A stretch of 64,000 bases of DNA from Phallusia fumigata (Eukaryota; Chordata; Ascidiacea; Phlebobranchia; Ascidiidae): assembly GCA_008931825.1 (NCBI GenBank), contig QXVZ01000327.1, positions 143,339-207,338 on the forward strand, read 5' to 3'. Both the position numbers and the translations under genes were made by a program. Under the pieces are notes generated by a model, which saw only the letters and a list, made by a program, of their open reading frames with translations, had not been told where the DNA came from and did not search any database. Shown here one piece after another: positions 11,601 to 24,073 of the stretch; the stretch's first letter is position 1; every line of letters begins with the position of its first letter.

Positions 11601-12574
11601 CTAATGCTCGGCTTGGTTCATGCGACTGCGCGGCCGAGCATCAAAAATTGCGATGCTCAAGACCGAGTACTTGGGTTCTGGCTCGGTTCGGCCCATCCCT
11701 AGTATGTGTGTCTTGAAATGTTATAGTGAGGTACATGGTCTACATACTCTTCTTTACCTTATTACCTTTCACAAACAAATTTGAGAAAATGTTACAGCCT
11801 TAATATGCTTTATTGCACCTTATCTAAAAAACATACATTTTTTAACATTGAAAATTTTTAAGATGCAGAAAAATTTTAAAGCAATACTCACATCACAAGC
11901 ACATTATGCCACTTTAGGTGTCGATCAAGTTTTCCACTTTTATCAAAAACAGACTTCTTGGTGTTTTGTTAGGAAATATGGGACCACATTATCACCAAAA
12001 ATCTGCAACCAAATTATCGATCCTGGGGTGTTTTGGCCATTTCTGTGCGACACTTCAGAGATGGAAAAAAATTTCTTTCAGATCTTGAAGCTAATCAGGT
12101 TTGTAAACTACTGCTTCTAGGGCTGACGCTTATACAAATCTGTTGTTTCATTGTAGGTAAAGCCAAATGCTGTAACGATGCACACATTAATTATCGGGGC
12201 ATTAAAACGCAGGCATAAGTGGAAGATTCCAGGCTCTCAAGGTAACAACTGGAATTTATAACACTGATGCAGCACTAATGTTCATCACTTTTTAGAAATT
12301 TTCTGTCCTGACTATTCCTACCTGTCTTTTCTAATGAAGTACATGAAAGAAAAAGAAGTTTTAATAAACCGGGATATTGTGTCTGCTTTGGAAACTGCAG
12401 CAGCTACTCCAAGGGGTTATCAAAAGGTATGTGCATGAAAGAAACATTGGTGTATGTTTACTGATGTTTGTATTTTGGCAGTGGTCCAACCCGAATCCTA
12501 AGTTGGAACAAGTTTTGGAATCTTTCAGAGAACTACACAACAAATGGCTGGCAGAAATACACATAGAACATTGA
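8635..12574 (+). CDS. PTCD1: Pentatricopeptide repeat domain protein 1, mitochondrial
   Basis: Exons: 8635-8755, 9052-9168, 9240-9367, 9433-9573, 9657-9824, 9882-10031, 10114-10223, 10328-10514, 10579-10785, 10847-11002, 11863-11928, 11973-12098, 12157-12241, 12296-12426, 12482-12574. All junctions are GT-AG and in phase, giving 661 aa (human about 700). PPR helix pairs are clear, for example AYARHGGFQATLQVFREAM and the segment beginning EIWDHIITKNLQPNY. The family binds mitochondrial RNA; PTCD1 acts in 16S rRNA and mitoribosome assembly and lowers mt-tRNA-Leu. The basic N-terminus fits mitochondrial import. Intron 10 carries a hAT-type MITE. Exon 11 is the least certain: it was chosen because it alone keeps phase. 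Identity as PTCD1 rather than another animal PPR protein rests on overall architecture and length. Confidence 0.85.
11108..11701. mobile_element. hAT-type non-autonomous element (MITE) in a PTCD1 intron
   Basis: The ends are inverted: tagggatgggcc at 11108 and ggcccatcccta ending 11701. The flanks gcatgtat and gtatgtgt agree at 6 of 8 positions, as expected for an aged 8-bp hAT target duplication. There is no coding capacity. Further internal palindromes of the ctcggt/accgag kind lie near both ends. Confidence 0.75.
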
Positions 12575-12905
12575 AGCCATTGAGGAATAAAAATATTTTT
12601 TGTGTCCTGTCTGGCTACAAGTTAATGAAGACACAATAGCACCAAACTGCACAATAAACTTGAAGAGGCAAGAGGTGCAACAAACATTGCAACATAGGTA
12701 AAAATTGCAAAACAATATTATAGTAGCTTCCGAAGGGCAGTGATTGAAGAAATATAATAGTTATGAAAAAAATAAATGCAATAGTGCAGCAGGGAAGATA
12801 AACAGCAGCTGGTCATGCAACAAAATAAAATCCACTATATACACACAAGTGACAACAAATGATTGCAGGTAGATTTATAAATTGATCAGTAATGACACCA
12901 GCAGT

Positions 12906-15900
12906 TCAGAGGGTGGATTGAAGTTTTTGTGTCACTGCAGTTATATCAGTCAGGCAACTTGCAAGCTCACCCAACAAATGTTGTGCTTCAAGTTGTTTTC
13001 GACTCTTTTCGCGTGAAGCTTGGACTGACTTTTCCTCCAGTGCTGCAAGTTTTTCTTTTAACTGATGCATTTCATCATATGATTTCTAGGAAAAACAGCA
13101 CTTAACAAAACCAGAAAATAAAACATTACAATTTTCCAGTGACACGGAACATGGAAGTTCTACTTTATGAGTGCTAAGTGAATACAATCATGCCCATTTT
13201 CTACTGTAGTTATCAAGTCATTTTTTTACTGGTGTAAAAATCCATGTCATTTTCTTTGCTTAGTTGCACACTTTTTTCCGTTTAGTCCTGTGCAGGATTT
13301 AAAAATATGTCCCAAACCCATTTGTGCATATTAATGATAAGCAGGATCTATTTTCAATATTGTCTTTACTGCATGTCAATGTCCAACACCCTTTTTTAAC
13401 AAATTATCATACCTTGATTTTGACAGCACACTCATTGTGTTGCTTTTCCACAACATTTAACACTCCAACTCTTTGTTGTAACATATTGCACTCCTGTGAT
13501 TTCTCGGATAGTTCAATTTGATGTTGTTCAAGTTGCTTCTTTAAACTGTCAATTCGATCCAAAAGTTCTGCTTCCTTGGCCTTATCCATCTTTGTATCAC
13601 TCAGCTAAACATGCACGTAATCAAATAGCATTCTAAAAATAAAAAAATGTTGACTTACCTGTTTTTTTAATTGTTCATTGTCTTCTTTGTACATTGCAAG
13701 TTGCCGATGCCACTGATCAACATTAGACATGGATTCTTGTAAAGCTGTGGTTAGTCTCGTGTTGGTACTTTTAAGTGCTTGCAACTCTGTTTCAGACTTT
13801 TTTGAATTGGCAGAGCTAATAAAAAACATAAGGCAATATTTACTCGCAAATTCGCAATGAATGTATATTTTCATCATGCAAAAAAGACACCTTTTAACAC
13901 ATTAATTAAGTACTCCAATACATTATTATGCTGTTGCTTAACTTAAATTTCAACTCCAAAATACCAAGTGTATACAAATGCAAAAAAATGTCTAAATTTA
14001 TTTGTCTCATTTTGTCAAATGAGTACATTGCCGTAGGTGCAAAGGCACACATGGGAATAAAAAAGATAATTTCCTTTGAACAAGGATGAATAATGGCCAC
14101 ATTTAAGAGTAAATTGAAAAAAAGTAAGAAACAAACCTTTGAGTAACTGCAAGCTTTAACCGTTCATTTTGCAATCGCAAATTTCTTAATTCAGAAGAGA
14201 GAAAATTGTTCCGACTGTCATCAGAAGCTGAGCTAAATAACTCTTCATCATAGTCACGTCCTCCACCAACATCCTGCAAAAATATTTGAAAACCTTGTTT
14301 AATATTGTGAGCTGAAAATAAACTTCTATTTTTAAGATAATGGGGGAGAAACCCCCCTTTCTAAAGATGTTCTTTTAGCCTTGTTTAGTGAAAATAGAAT
14401 GTTTGTTTTTGAAAAAAAGGGATTTATATTGTGGAATCTTGTTCTTTACATGCATAGAGAATGTCATTTACAGATAGATAAAAGTTTCAATTTTAATCAA
14501 ATAAAAAACATGCCATATATTACAAATGGGTGGCTTTTCCCTAACTACTATTTTTTTTCACACTCCTCTAAAGTAAACTTAATTTGGACTTAACCTTGTT
14601 ATCACAGACCGTTTCATTAGTGTGCACGCAAGCATGCCAAAACTTCTAAAAAATCTTACTCTTTTGGAACTAGCAGGGTAACCACTGGGGTTACAGGGTC
14701 TGCAATTTGGTCATGGTCAGACCCTTCAAAAAGGGGGCCCATAATTAGTAAAACTCTTTGTTCCACGAGGAGATTATGACTTTCATGACTATGTTATGCA
14801 GTAGAGGGATCTGAAATGTGCTTTGATAAACTAGCAAGTGTCAACTCATGATGAAGTTTTCCAGCATGGTTTCTGTGATGTGATATTATTTAACATCAAC
14901 CTTTCTCCTGTTGATGGATTAAATATAAGCTGCATTTGGTATGTTTTTCGGACAAGAAGATGTGACGGTGCATGGTTTCGGGGGCTATTGGTCAACCAAT
15001 GAGTAAATTGGGGCTGTTAGTGCACAATTTTAAATCAATTATAAAAAGAAATTTGTGTCTAAACCAGCATTAGGCAGAAAAAATTTTGTAAAAAAAAGTG
15101 GAAGTCATCTTTTCTCAACATGCAAGTCGCAGGCATAGGTTTTATTAAACTCAAGCGTTCTATTCCCCTAATGACCAACCCAGTAGTCAATAATATTGAT
15201 TAAGGGCATATTGAAGCATCCCTGCTCGAAAATTGATCACAAGACTTATGCAAAACATGGCTCATCACTTAAGTATACAGGGATATATGTACTTTACATT
15301 ATCTAACATTTGTTACCTCTCTGGTGCTATTTGTTCTTGGTTTTTCATTGTCCTGTTCATTATGCCCATTACTAGTCACAGTTGTTTCACTACTTTCTGA
15401 TAGATCCCTTGCTCTGTCCCTGGAAACAATTGGATTTTATTTGAACATGAAAGAATATAACAGTACAGTAAAAGTGCATGGTACATGTGAATAAGTAAAC
15501 AATGAGTAACATACCGTATGTCTTCAAATTGTTCAGTAAATTTAGAAAGCAGGATGTCTGATGCAAACCCAAGTCCATATACAGTGTTGGCTCGCATGTC
15601 TGCCCATTGACCAAATTTAGCAGAAGTTTTTGTAAATGCCATTTCACTTGTCACTGTGCTATTGATAATGGCCTGAGACAAAAAAACATAAATGGAAATC
15701 CTTATTTATCATGTCAAAATACAATGTTTGGATGTGTTTGCAAAACAATCAAATTATTGAATTATCAACAACCCATAAAGTTTTGTTACTAGAGTAACAA
15801 TTTATACATCTTTTATGGTAAAGAGAACCAATCATTCTGTTCAACTCTAGCATCACTAGTCATGGCAACACACAATGGACTACCACATCAGCTCATGATT

Positions 15901-16305
15901 AAGAACAGCTGTATGACTGAGGCAAGCCATAAATTATTCATACAAGAACTATAACAAAACCATATTGCTAAAGGGCAATGGATGTGGAGTCAATAGCAAC
16001 CATTTGTACGTAGATAAAAATGTTCATTTTATTGCATAACATCCAATACCTAAAACAAAAATGTGAAAGTTTTTACCTTTGAACCCTCAACACTTATTAT
16101 TCTGTAAGACTTCCTTGAAGAATCAAAAAAGAAATTGACAGTGGCAGCTGCTTTGCTAGCTGGTATCCATGATTTTTTGGTTACTGGATCGATTATGAAA
16201 ACATGAGCCTTGCTGCTGAAGATTGGAACCTCCCTGGAAAGCATACAAATCTTTTAAGTATACATATGTTTACTGTTTTGTCATGTCAATTTCTTCTTAC
16301 CCCAT
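12906..16305 (-). CDS. HOMER1: Homer scaffold protein (EVH1 plus coiled coil)
   Basis: Exons on the minus strand: 16305-16301, 16233-16077, 15672-15515, 15419-15317, 14273-14137, 13815-13659, 13604-13413, 13085-12906. These give 362 aa (human HOMER1 354). The first coding exon carries only ATGGG; joined to the second it gives MGEVPIF, matching the Homer start. The EVH1 domain covers about residues 1-107, with the ligand-contact Trp at position 24 and the signature [19 protein letters not shown] Glu/Ser-rich linker follows, then a coiled coil from about residue 185 to the end that tetramerises the family. Homer links PPxxF ligands such as group I mGluRs, IP3 and ryanodine receptors and Shank. 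It is a single long-form gene of the HOMER1/2/3 family; the numbered symbol is for the family only. Confidence 0.95.
14670..14746 (+). repeat. Tail fragment of the 128-bp tandem/hairpin repeat family
   Basis: The sequence ctagcagggtaaccactggg is followed by gacccttcaaaaagggggcc and cataat. This matches the core unit and tail hairpin of the element at 41850-43345 in degraded form. It lies in the large HOMER intron. Confidence 0.5.
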
Positions 16306-17269
16306 TTTCATGTACTATTTCCAAGTTAGCAAAATTAAAATAGCAGCACTTACATTGTGAAGAAAACAAGTACAGCCACTTTCTGTGATTAAACTACTAC
16401 CAACAGAACCTACATTAAAGTAATGAGAAAAAGTTCTGGTAAAACGTTGGTTGTACATTTCAAACTGTAAGGCTGTATTCAAACAAAACATTAACGACAA
16501 CTTTTACTGGCAACTTCAAACTTCAGAGACTACAACACTAAACATTACGAACATAAGAATTACGGCTGAGTAAGTTACAAATACCACTCATTTATGTGAT
16601 AAATAAACAGATAAATTTGGGTTATCTTCAACACTGGGCTACCTAAAACCATAAGATATTTTTGTTATTTACACACATAAAAAAACTACTTTTCCACAAT
16701 AAGGTAAGGCTCATAAATTAGCAGATAGCTTGGTGGCAGAAATAAACACATGAATTGGCATAAATGGAAATTTTAATCCATCTGGGTCTAAGGGTTGAAC
16801 AAAAAAACTTAACACCACATGAGTGGTCCCATGATCCGTTAAAACGTCATTCATGTTGCACATTGATTGTTAGTTACACTTGCAAACAGTTACAATTTCA
16901 TTAAATTACACAATTCATCTACTTTTAGGTTAAGGTACATAGTTGACTCAGGCAGCTACCTTTTTGAATCATGCCCAAAAAAAAATGGACAAGAAAATAC
17001 AGCTCCCCTGAACAAACATAAAATAGGTTTATTTGGAAACTATTAAAATGTTGGGATTTCACAAATGCTCAATTATAAGTTTATACTCAGTTGTGTTGAT
17101 TGTTAACAACTCAAAAACATATATATGCCATCAGATACATTCCACAAAATTCTGCATGATGTATTCAGCAATACAAAATCTTTTACTGCAGGATAAGAAG
17201 CGACAAAACTGTGGACGGGTGGGTTGTCATATATAGACATTGTATGTGAACTAATACCCAATTTAAAAA

Positions 17270-17720
17270 GAGAATATAATTTCTACATTATTTTACATTG
17301 GATCTCACAGTTAGATGAGCTTTTTATGACATGATTGTTTCTGCTAACAGAAACGCACAGGTCCCCACACATGCAAAGTTGTTCATTATGTGTTTTTCTG
17401 GATACATTACAGGTTTTAGGGATAAATAAAGCAGCCAGTGCACCACAATAGCATGTTCTACAAAATGTGCAAATTTCAACATAATTTTTGGGCTTGTGTC
17501 ATGTCCTAAAAACTGTATAAATTCCATTTAATTTGAACATTGTCTAATAATTTGATCGATTTCAGGGGGCTAGTGGCGTAACTGATGGGGTCAAACAACA
17601 AAAAACGATGCATCACATTGGCATGTTCTACAAACTGTGTAATTTTCAAGAAATTCAGACATTGTTTATTAATTTGACCTATTTAGGGGGCTAGTCCATG
17701 ACAATATCTACCAGATGTTA
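17270..17720 (+). repeat. Copy of the tandem-core repeat family, two core units
   Basis: The segment tatgacatgattgtttctg (about 17326) followed by ggtccccacacatgcaaag matches the head region of the elements at 41.9 and 63.4 kb. It is followed by two core units, each with tcagggggctagtgg or ttagggggctagtcc, about 121 bp apart (about 17566 and 17687). No tail hairpin is visible here. Confidence 0.65.
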
Positions 17721-18215
17721 AAGTTTCATCAAATGCATGGACGGCTGTATGAAGTCTATTACCCAATACTTAACTGATGTTTAACGTTGAATAGTCCTGT
17801 TGTGACACTACAAACAGGCTCAACATGGCAAGTTAAAAGAGTTGCCTTACAATTTCTCACATTTCTCACAATGCGCCAAAACTCACTCTCTTGCGAATCC
17901 CCGACACATAACGCCTAGTAATGACGGTGTAGCTGCAGCGTGTTCCACCTTGATCCACCAATTGTGCTCTCCACTTTTTTCGTGCCTTATAACGTCCTAA
18001 CGTTGCGTAGCTATTTCTGGCTTGGTGATTGTTTTAGTGAAATTGGGTCGATATTATTTCTTTCACCGAGCGAAATAAACTCAACTCAAGTCACAAATGG
18101 TTCCTAACTTAAGCAATGTTCATGCCAGCAAATAAGGTGACAATTTGGATTGGAATTTGTGACAAAAATTTCCAATTTTGTTTCATTTCATTTCTTTCCT
18201 CGTTTTGGTTTCCAC

Positions 18216-18545
18216 CAGGGGTGTGCAACCTGTAGCCCACAAAGAGGTGTGGTTTTTAAATTAGGGGGGCCCATGAATTGATTTTAGAGCAATACCTGCA
18301 ATTGCAATTCCTTTGTTTCCATGCAGATGAGTGCATTTTACAATCAGCCAGACTCCAATTTATTATCCATGATGTTTCAATGCTGTTAGGATCAATACGT
18401 GTGCAATATATTATTCTCATTTTCAGAAAATTAGGGTTTCCGATGTGCAATGAAACAAGTCTACTTCTGTTAATTAAGGTGTAGCCCACAGTCTAATCTA
18501 AATAATTATATGTGGCCCTACAGTAATAAAGGATACACACCCCTT
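18216..18545. mobile_element. hAT-type MITE, family A, diverged
   Basis: It starts caggggtgtgcaacctgtag and ends cacacccctt, an inverted pair with one terminal mismatch. A better-preserved relative with the same ends is at 60653-60956. The flanking octamers gtttccac and gtgtacat match at only 5 positions, so the target duplication is weak. Confidence 0.6.
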
Positions 18546-20412
18546 GTGTACATCATGAAAAAAACTACCTAATGGGTTACGCATTTGTTTAATGCAAAAA
18601 ATTCTTGGGTAAATTGTGATAATCGGCCTGTTAGGTCTAGTCACTAGTGCCATCAATACAGTTAACATAAGTATAGTACCATAGCCATGCTGAGCAACCA
18701 GGAATATTGCATTTACCCAGACCTTTCATAAATGGCTGAGCAGAGCAACAAACAGGCATGTTTTAGTTGCTGTTCTTATATAAGACCCATGCAAAGACCA
18801 TTTGCACATTATTCAAGAATGAACGTTTAACTGCCAATGATATATAACGCTGTTAATTATTACATGCATGGTAAACCGCCAGGTAGTTTACTTGTTTATA
18901 CACTTGGCCTCAACTGTGCATCTGTGGCAGTTTGCACCACTCAATTATTTTTGAACATTGCTGACGATGTCAATAATAAGGTAGCAAACAGCGATCACCA
19001 GCCAAGGAACTGATCTGTGTAATCACCTTAACTGACTGTTTGATTTTTTACCCAGCAATGGTTTTCAAATCATTCGGTGATGCAAACTTTGGGCATGACT
19101 AAAATACTTCATTAATCGCTAAACAGGATGTTGCTGCATATGCACTGCAGTCTGCACAGTGTACACCTGCACGCTGCACCGCTCCGCAGTTCACCAACGA
19201 ACTGTTTGATCACAAGCTCTTTTCCGCCGCAAGTGCTAAATCGGGTAAGTTTCCCGCGCTCTGTACCAGCAAGTTTTATAATCAAGTTAATGGTGAAATG
19301 TCTAACCAGAGGGTACCCGTACCTCCGAGGGGAAGGATGGTTTGTTATTTAAACAATATAATTACAATAATATAATTACTTTTCGGAAATTACAGAAGGT
19401 ACGACGACTGATTGGTGATTTCAGAAGTGTACTGCCAGGGAAAAAATCTGCTTGTTAAAAAATTGACAAACTTGCCCAAACTTTCTTGAAACCTTCCCAA
19501 ATAAACGCAGGCGGTATTCTGCCTGTAGAGATGCGGATAAATCAAAGAAACATACGCAACCTGCTTTATTTTCAATTTCAGTGACGGCCCCAGAGAAGCA
19601 GAAAAAGGACTGTTTTTCAAAAAACATTTTTTGCTGCAAAGAAACAAGACCCTACCCCCTTCCTTTGATCAAACGCTAACACTTTAACCACCATCAATCA
19701 TGCTTTTATTATTCTGTGCACTAACATCAAAAAATGCATTCATAGTCTGTATATGCAACCTGCAGACTTGTACCCTTGGCGATTGTTAACATCAATAGAT
19801 TTAGTGCAGATTTTACAAATACGTGACATAGAATAAAAGCACCAACACATAATTTGCTCCTTAACGAAGTAGGCAGCATTGGAACACTTAATTGCATACA
19901 AAGAATATTCATTAATTTCGACAACAATTAAGGTTGTGTACAAAAGGGTAAGGTAACTGGGTTTAATGAGGTCTAATACCAGAAATTTAAAACTAATATT
20001 TGGTGAAAAGGATTCCACTTCGACAAAGGAGCTGCATGAATCAGTTTTTCGAAAGAACAATGGAACATAAATTTGCAAACTGGAAGTGGACTTTTCAATG
20101 TGAAAGGCCATTTATGCTGAGGTGCACAGAACATTGGCACATAAAACAAAATTTAACTCACAGTTCATTTCTTTTGTTAACCACCATGTTCTTGATATTT
20201 AAATCAGCGCATACAAGGAAATAGAAAGTGCAATAACAAGCGACACAATTTTAGAAACTATATGTAAAGTTCAATGGCTGCTAAAACAAATAAAAAATGC
20301 AAAAGTACATGTGAAGTCACATATTTTTATACACATTGTTTGAGAGCATTGTAATATATTTAGGTACCTTACTGCCATTTATTGTTAAAAGTTGAATGAC
20401 TGCACACGGTCA

Positions 20413-23400
20413 TCAAAAAAACTTGCATTTACTAAACGGATTTTTGCTCTTTGATGCAACTCTGGATTTACTTGGCTGCAAGCTTATAGTTTCACCTCCA
20501 GGAGGAGTAGAACTGCCATTTTTGTTGTTTGACTTTGATGAGTTGGCACTGGTTGTATTGAACAGTCCTAACAAAAACAAAAAAATGTGTTTGAATAAAA
20601 TTGTCAAGTATTCACCAAACTTAAATTGCATGTAAGTTGTTCAGCACACTTTAGTTTTAGTAAAATAATTTTTTGATTCAAATAGTTTTCAAGACCTTAT
20701 AGATAGTGAAGGACAACATTTCCCAATATATTTTGTGCTAATGCCCCCTTTGGACACATGAAAGTTGAGCAGTCCCCACTTCCATAAATCTTTATAATAG
20801 CCTGCCAAGATGGCAGAATGGTTGGGCGACTGCCTTGTGGCAAGGTTGTGGGTTCTAATCCTGTCTTGGTTGCTTGTGTTTCCCTGAGCAAGAAACGTAA
20901 GCAGCATTGCTCCAACCCAGTGAACCTGATGGGTTGACCCAAATTAAAGTCACCAACTCAAAAAATCGAAACAATCAAATAAAAAAGGATCTAACAGAAC
21001 TGCAACGAGGCAGGTAGCTCCATGGTGGACTTATGGATTTGTGATGTCACTGATTTATGACTTTTAAATTAAGGTAATTGATAAATATTAGATTGAGGTG
21101 ACACTGTGACTTAATTGACTGCACTAGCATTGACACTCACTCTGTAGTCACTGACTAGTGAGATGCCGGCCACACTTAAATTGTTTCATACCGGTTAAAA
21201 TCTGTAAATTTGTAACTCCATCTAAACTAGAGGGGTGGCTTGCACCATTTTGCCAATACACATACACTATCACTCTATGTCATTTAACATTAGATACATT
21301 TTGGCGTGTAATTTACACAAAACTACTAATTGTGGTACACATATACATAAAAAAACATTTTACATTTTGAGGTTAGTGGAGTTATGCTGGGAAACTGATG
21401 ACATCGCCATATCAACCACTTGTAAAAGTTTAATCCAAATTAGTAAAAAAAATCATGTCAAGTTCCACATACTGTATAAACCTTGTGCAATTCCACTATG
21501 TTTTAAACTAACTTTGTTCAATTTTAAATAGCCTTCAAGATTGGAGTAATGATTAACTTATCCCTAATCCTGTCTCCAACCAGTAAAAGTTTCATCCATA
21601 TCTAAAACTTGCATGCAAACCACAAAAAACACATTTCTTAAGTTACCAAATGGTTGCTTTGAATAGTAAGACATTCCTTACTATCAATGACTGTTTATGA
21701 AATCAACACTAAACTATCGTTTGTGGTGCAGGGGGCTGCTGGAAAGCAAAAATGAAAAAAAGTAAGGGTCCCATAAAAACTCGCATTGTGAATCAATTAT
21801 TCAATGAAATAATACACACATGATTGTTAATTTTATCAGAAAAACAAAAGAATTGTTATTTTTTCAATGTACCAATTTGTCTGATGGGTGCTGTTGTCTC
21901 TGGTTCCATTTCTGCTTCTTGCTTTGTTTTCTGCATGTGTTTTTCAGCCAAATAGCAAAAAACTACAATCATAAGAATCATGTTCATTGTTAATGCAATA
22001 TGACATTATGCCTAAAATACTAGAACAATCTTTTTAACAAAATGGAGGCACTTGCAACAAGGTGTACATGATACATGGTAGAACATTCTTCATCCACCAA
22101 ATATTTACCTTCAGTTACATTGAGATCTTCTTTTACTGATGTTCGATAAAACCTCAGTTTCAATTTTTTAGCCAGATTTTCAGCTTCCTCCCTGCACAAA
22201 GTTCAGTACTGCTAATTGTAATAACAGCAAAGTAAAATGTTTTTTGGGGGGACAGCTGTTAAGTTCAAATTAAATTTAAAACAGTTCAATATAAAAACAT
22301 AAAGCCAATATGATTTTGTGAGCTGCAGACAGTGCACACTGTTTTGACCTGCAAGGTCTCATAGTTATGCCCAGTTGTGGCACTGAACAGATGACACCAG
22401 GCATGGCTTTTCAGCCTGTTACTCCGGTCGAAACATAAGCTCATAAAACAGTTCAAAGTTATAAACCTAAAAAAATCGAGGTTCTAGTTTATGGAAAAAG
22501 TACACTGAAAATACATACTGTTCAACAACTGCTTCCTCAAGCAGATCAATTTTGTTTTGAACCAAAACGAGTGGTATATTCGGCCCAACTTCCTCTTCAA
22601 CTTTACTTTTCCATTTTTCAATTGCTTCAAATGAATCTCTATCAGTTGTTGAGAATGCAAGAACACAAGCTTGTGCACCTTTTAAAAGCATGGTTTAGAA
22701 ACGAATTTCAGGAAAACCTATAATTATACCACATTATTTTTTTAGTTCGTTTTTTGTGCAAGTTGTTTTTACTACTGAACTAAAGGCTGATTGTGGGTTT
22801 TGCTAAGTTAAAGCTGATATTTAAAGAAAAATTGGAATACATCATTCAGTTTTTTGCATTGGATTTTACAGTTAGCAGAACACTCAAGTCAGGGAAACAT
22901 TGTGCATTATGCATAGAAGCCATCAACTAAAAGACTAAACTATATGAATAAATAATGACCGTTTGCTTTTGTCTTAAGTTGTGATTGGTTAAAGCTTTTT
23001 ACACTGTTTTGAATCATTTGGCTGTTGCTTTACTGTAGATAAATAGCCTCGGGCATAGATATCTGGATAATATTAAATGTGTTTGTGTTCACGTTGGCTA
23101 CTTTCTCAAATTGAAAACCCAAACCTCTGTAGTATGCTTTAGTAATTGAATCAAACTCTTCCTGTCCTGCTGTGTCCCACAACATCAATCGTACATCATT
23201 GTCGTTAAGCCTGCAAGACATGAAATTACATTTGTTACATATGATGAATGTTTCACCACCTGCTTTTACCAATTTTTCATTGCAAAACTAATACTAAGCA
23301 ATGGTAACAAGAACTTAAATTCTCCCCTATTCTGTAGATAGTTTCATACAAATTAACCCACCGAAGCTGCTTTTCCAAAAAGTCTACTCCAATTGTTTTT

Positions 23401-23516
23401 TTGTATTCCTTTGTGAAAATGCCTTTGCAATATCGTTGTATCATACTTGACTTTCCAACTGCTCCATTTCCAACAACTACAACCTTTATGGCAATTTCCA
23501 AATCCTCTTCTAACAT
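20413..23516 (-). CDS. RAB23: Rab23 small GTPase
   Basis: Minus-strand exons: 23516-23362, 23210-23125, 22678-22519, 22191-22109, 21962-21873, 20567-20413, giving 242 aa (human 237). Nucleotide-binding motifs are intact: P-loop GNGAVGKSS at 16-24, switch I threonine in KTIGVDF, DTAGQEE with Gln68, NKID at 122-125, and TSVKED in place of the usual SAK. The protein starts MLEEDLEIAIK, almost as in vertebrates. It ends in CKFF, a CaaX-type box like the CSIP of human RAB23, so prenylation of that cysteine is expected. In vertebrates Rab23 antagonises Hedgehog signalling and acts in ciliary membrane traffic. Introns hold a SINE-free repeat motif at 22322-22440 and a repeat head near 21225. Confidence 0.96.
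20801..21050 (+). repeat. tRNA-derived SINE, copy 1
   Basis: An internal polymerase III promoter is visible: A box tggcagaatgg (20811-20821), which fits TRGCNNARYGG, and B box ggttctaatcc (20851-20861) with one mismatch. A tRNA-unrelated body follows, with attgctcca and gatgggttgacccaaatt, and then an A-rich stretch and ggcaggtag. The same order recurs at 40722-40940, which rules out a chance tRNA match. It lies just upstream of the last RAB23 exon, inside the intron. Confidence 0.75.
21222..21500 (+). repeat. Diverged head of the tandem-core repeat family
   Basis: aaactagaggggtggcttgcaccattttgcca parallels the starts at about 41849 (aactagaagagaggctttca) and 63270 (aactagaagggtggctttca). 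Later matches fade. No tandem core or hairpin is present. Confidence 0.4.
22322..22445 (+). repeat. Interspersed repeat with a gcagacagtgcacactgttt start
   Basis: gctgcagacagtgcacactg then ttttgacct recurs at about 32772-32803 inside a PHACTR intron. The element type is unknown. A weak inverted partner, cggtcgaaac, is near 22425. Confidence 0.4.
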
Positions 23517-24073
23517 TTTAAAGGAATTTTGCTCACAGATGTTTTTGTTAAAAAATATTTGCACAACAAACTTTATACAAAAGCCCAAGGTCTGAAATAT
23601 AATTTAAGTGGGGTTAATAATGATTGACATTAGTTTGTAAAAAATAAAAAGGCAGGTATTAAAAAGCACACAAATGGTATACTGTACAAGAAATAGTAAC
23701 TCAGTGGTTGTTATAAATCCCAAGCAGACAACACACTTACTTTTTTCTCTGTAGCAACAGTTACAAGAATAGTAAACAAAATCAGTACAAATTATATGGG
23801 ACCAGAACAAGAATTGAAAGATTTTAACCTTTTAACTCACCAGTGCTGGTGTTAATAATTGTTGAAGCATAGGGTATGCGATAGGACATTTTAAAAGACA
23901 TTAAAATGATAAATGCAGAAAGTACATGATTATGTAGACAACTAAACTGTATCAGAAGCTAGACACAAGTGTTTGAATTTCCTGTTGTGGAAGCTTTTGA
24001 TGTAATCTAATTCCTCATGACAATACCTATTGTCCAAACATTCCACAGATTACTGCCGGTGGTAACATCCCTT
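23517..24073. other. Spacer between BARD1 and RAB23
   Basis: This is 557 bp of AT-rich sequence between the BARD1 stop and RAB23 start, both on the minus strand. It should hold the BARD1 3' UTR and the RAB23 promoter. No other gene is seen. Confidence 0.5.

Larger units (their letters stand above)
16306..20412. other. Gene-poor, repeat-rich spacer between HOMER and RAB23
   Basis: No coding exon is recognised on either strand. It holds a fragment of the tandem-core repeat family (about 17270-17720) and a hAT-type MITE (18216-18545). The HOMER promoter and any 5' untranslated exon should lie on its left side. Short open frames at 19128-19352 and 19740-20111 have no domain or splice support. 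Confidence 0.5.

Noticed and set aside
11961-11972. A PTCD1 exon 11 running to about 11960
   Set aside because: It would leave a 12-bp intron; the donor at 11929 keeps phase and gives a 44-bp intron.
20805-20875. A functional tRNA gene
   Set aside because: A and B boxes are present but no clover leaf closes, and the same sequence with an unrelated body recurs at 40.7 kb, so it is a SINE.
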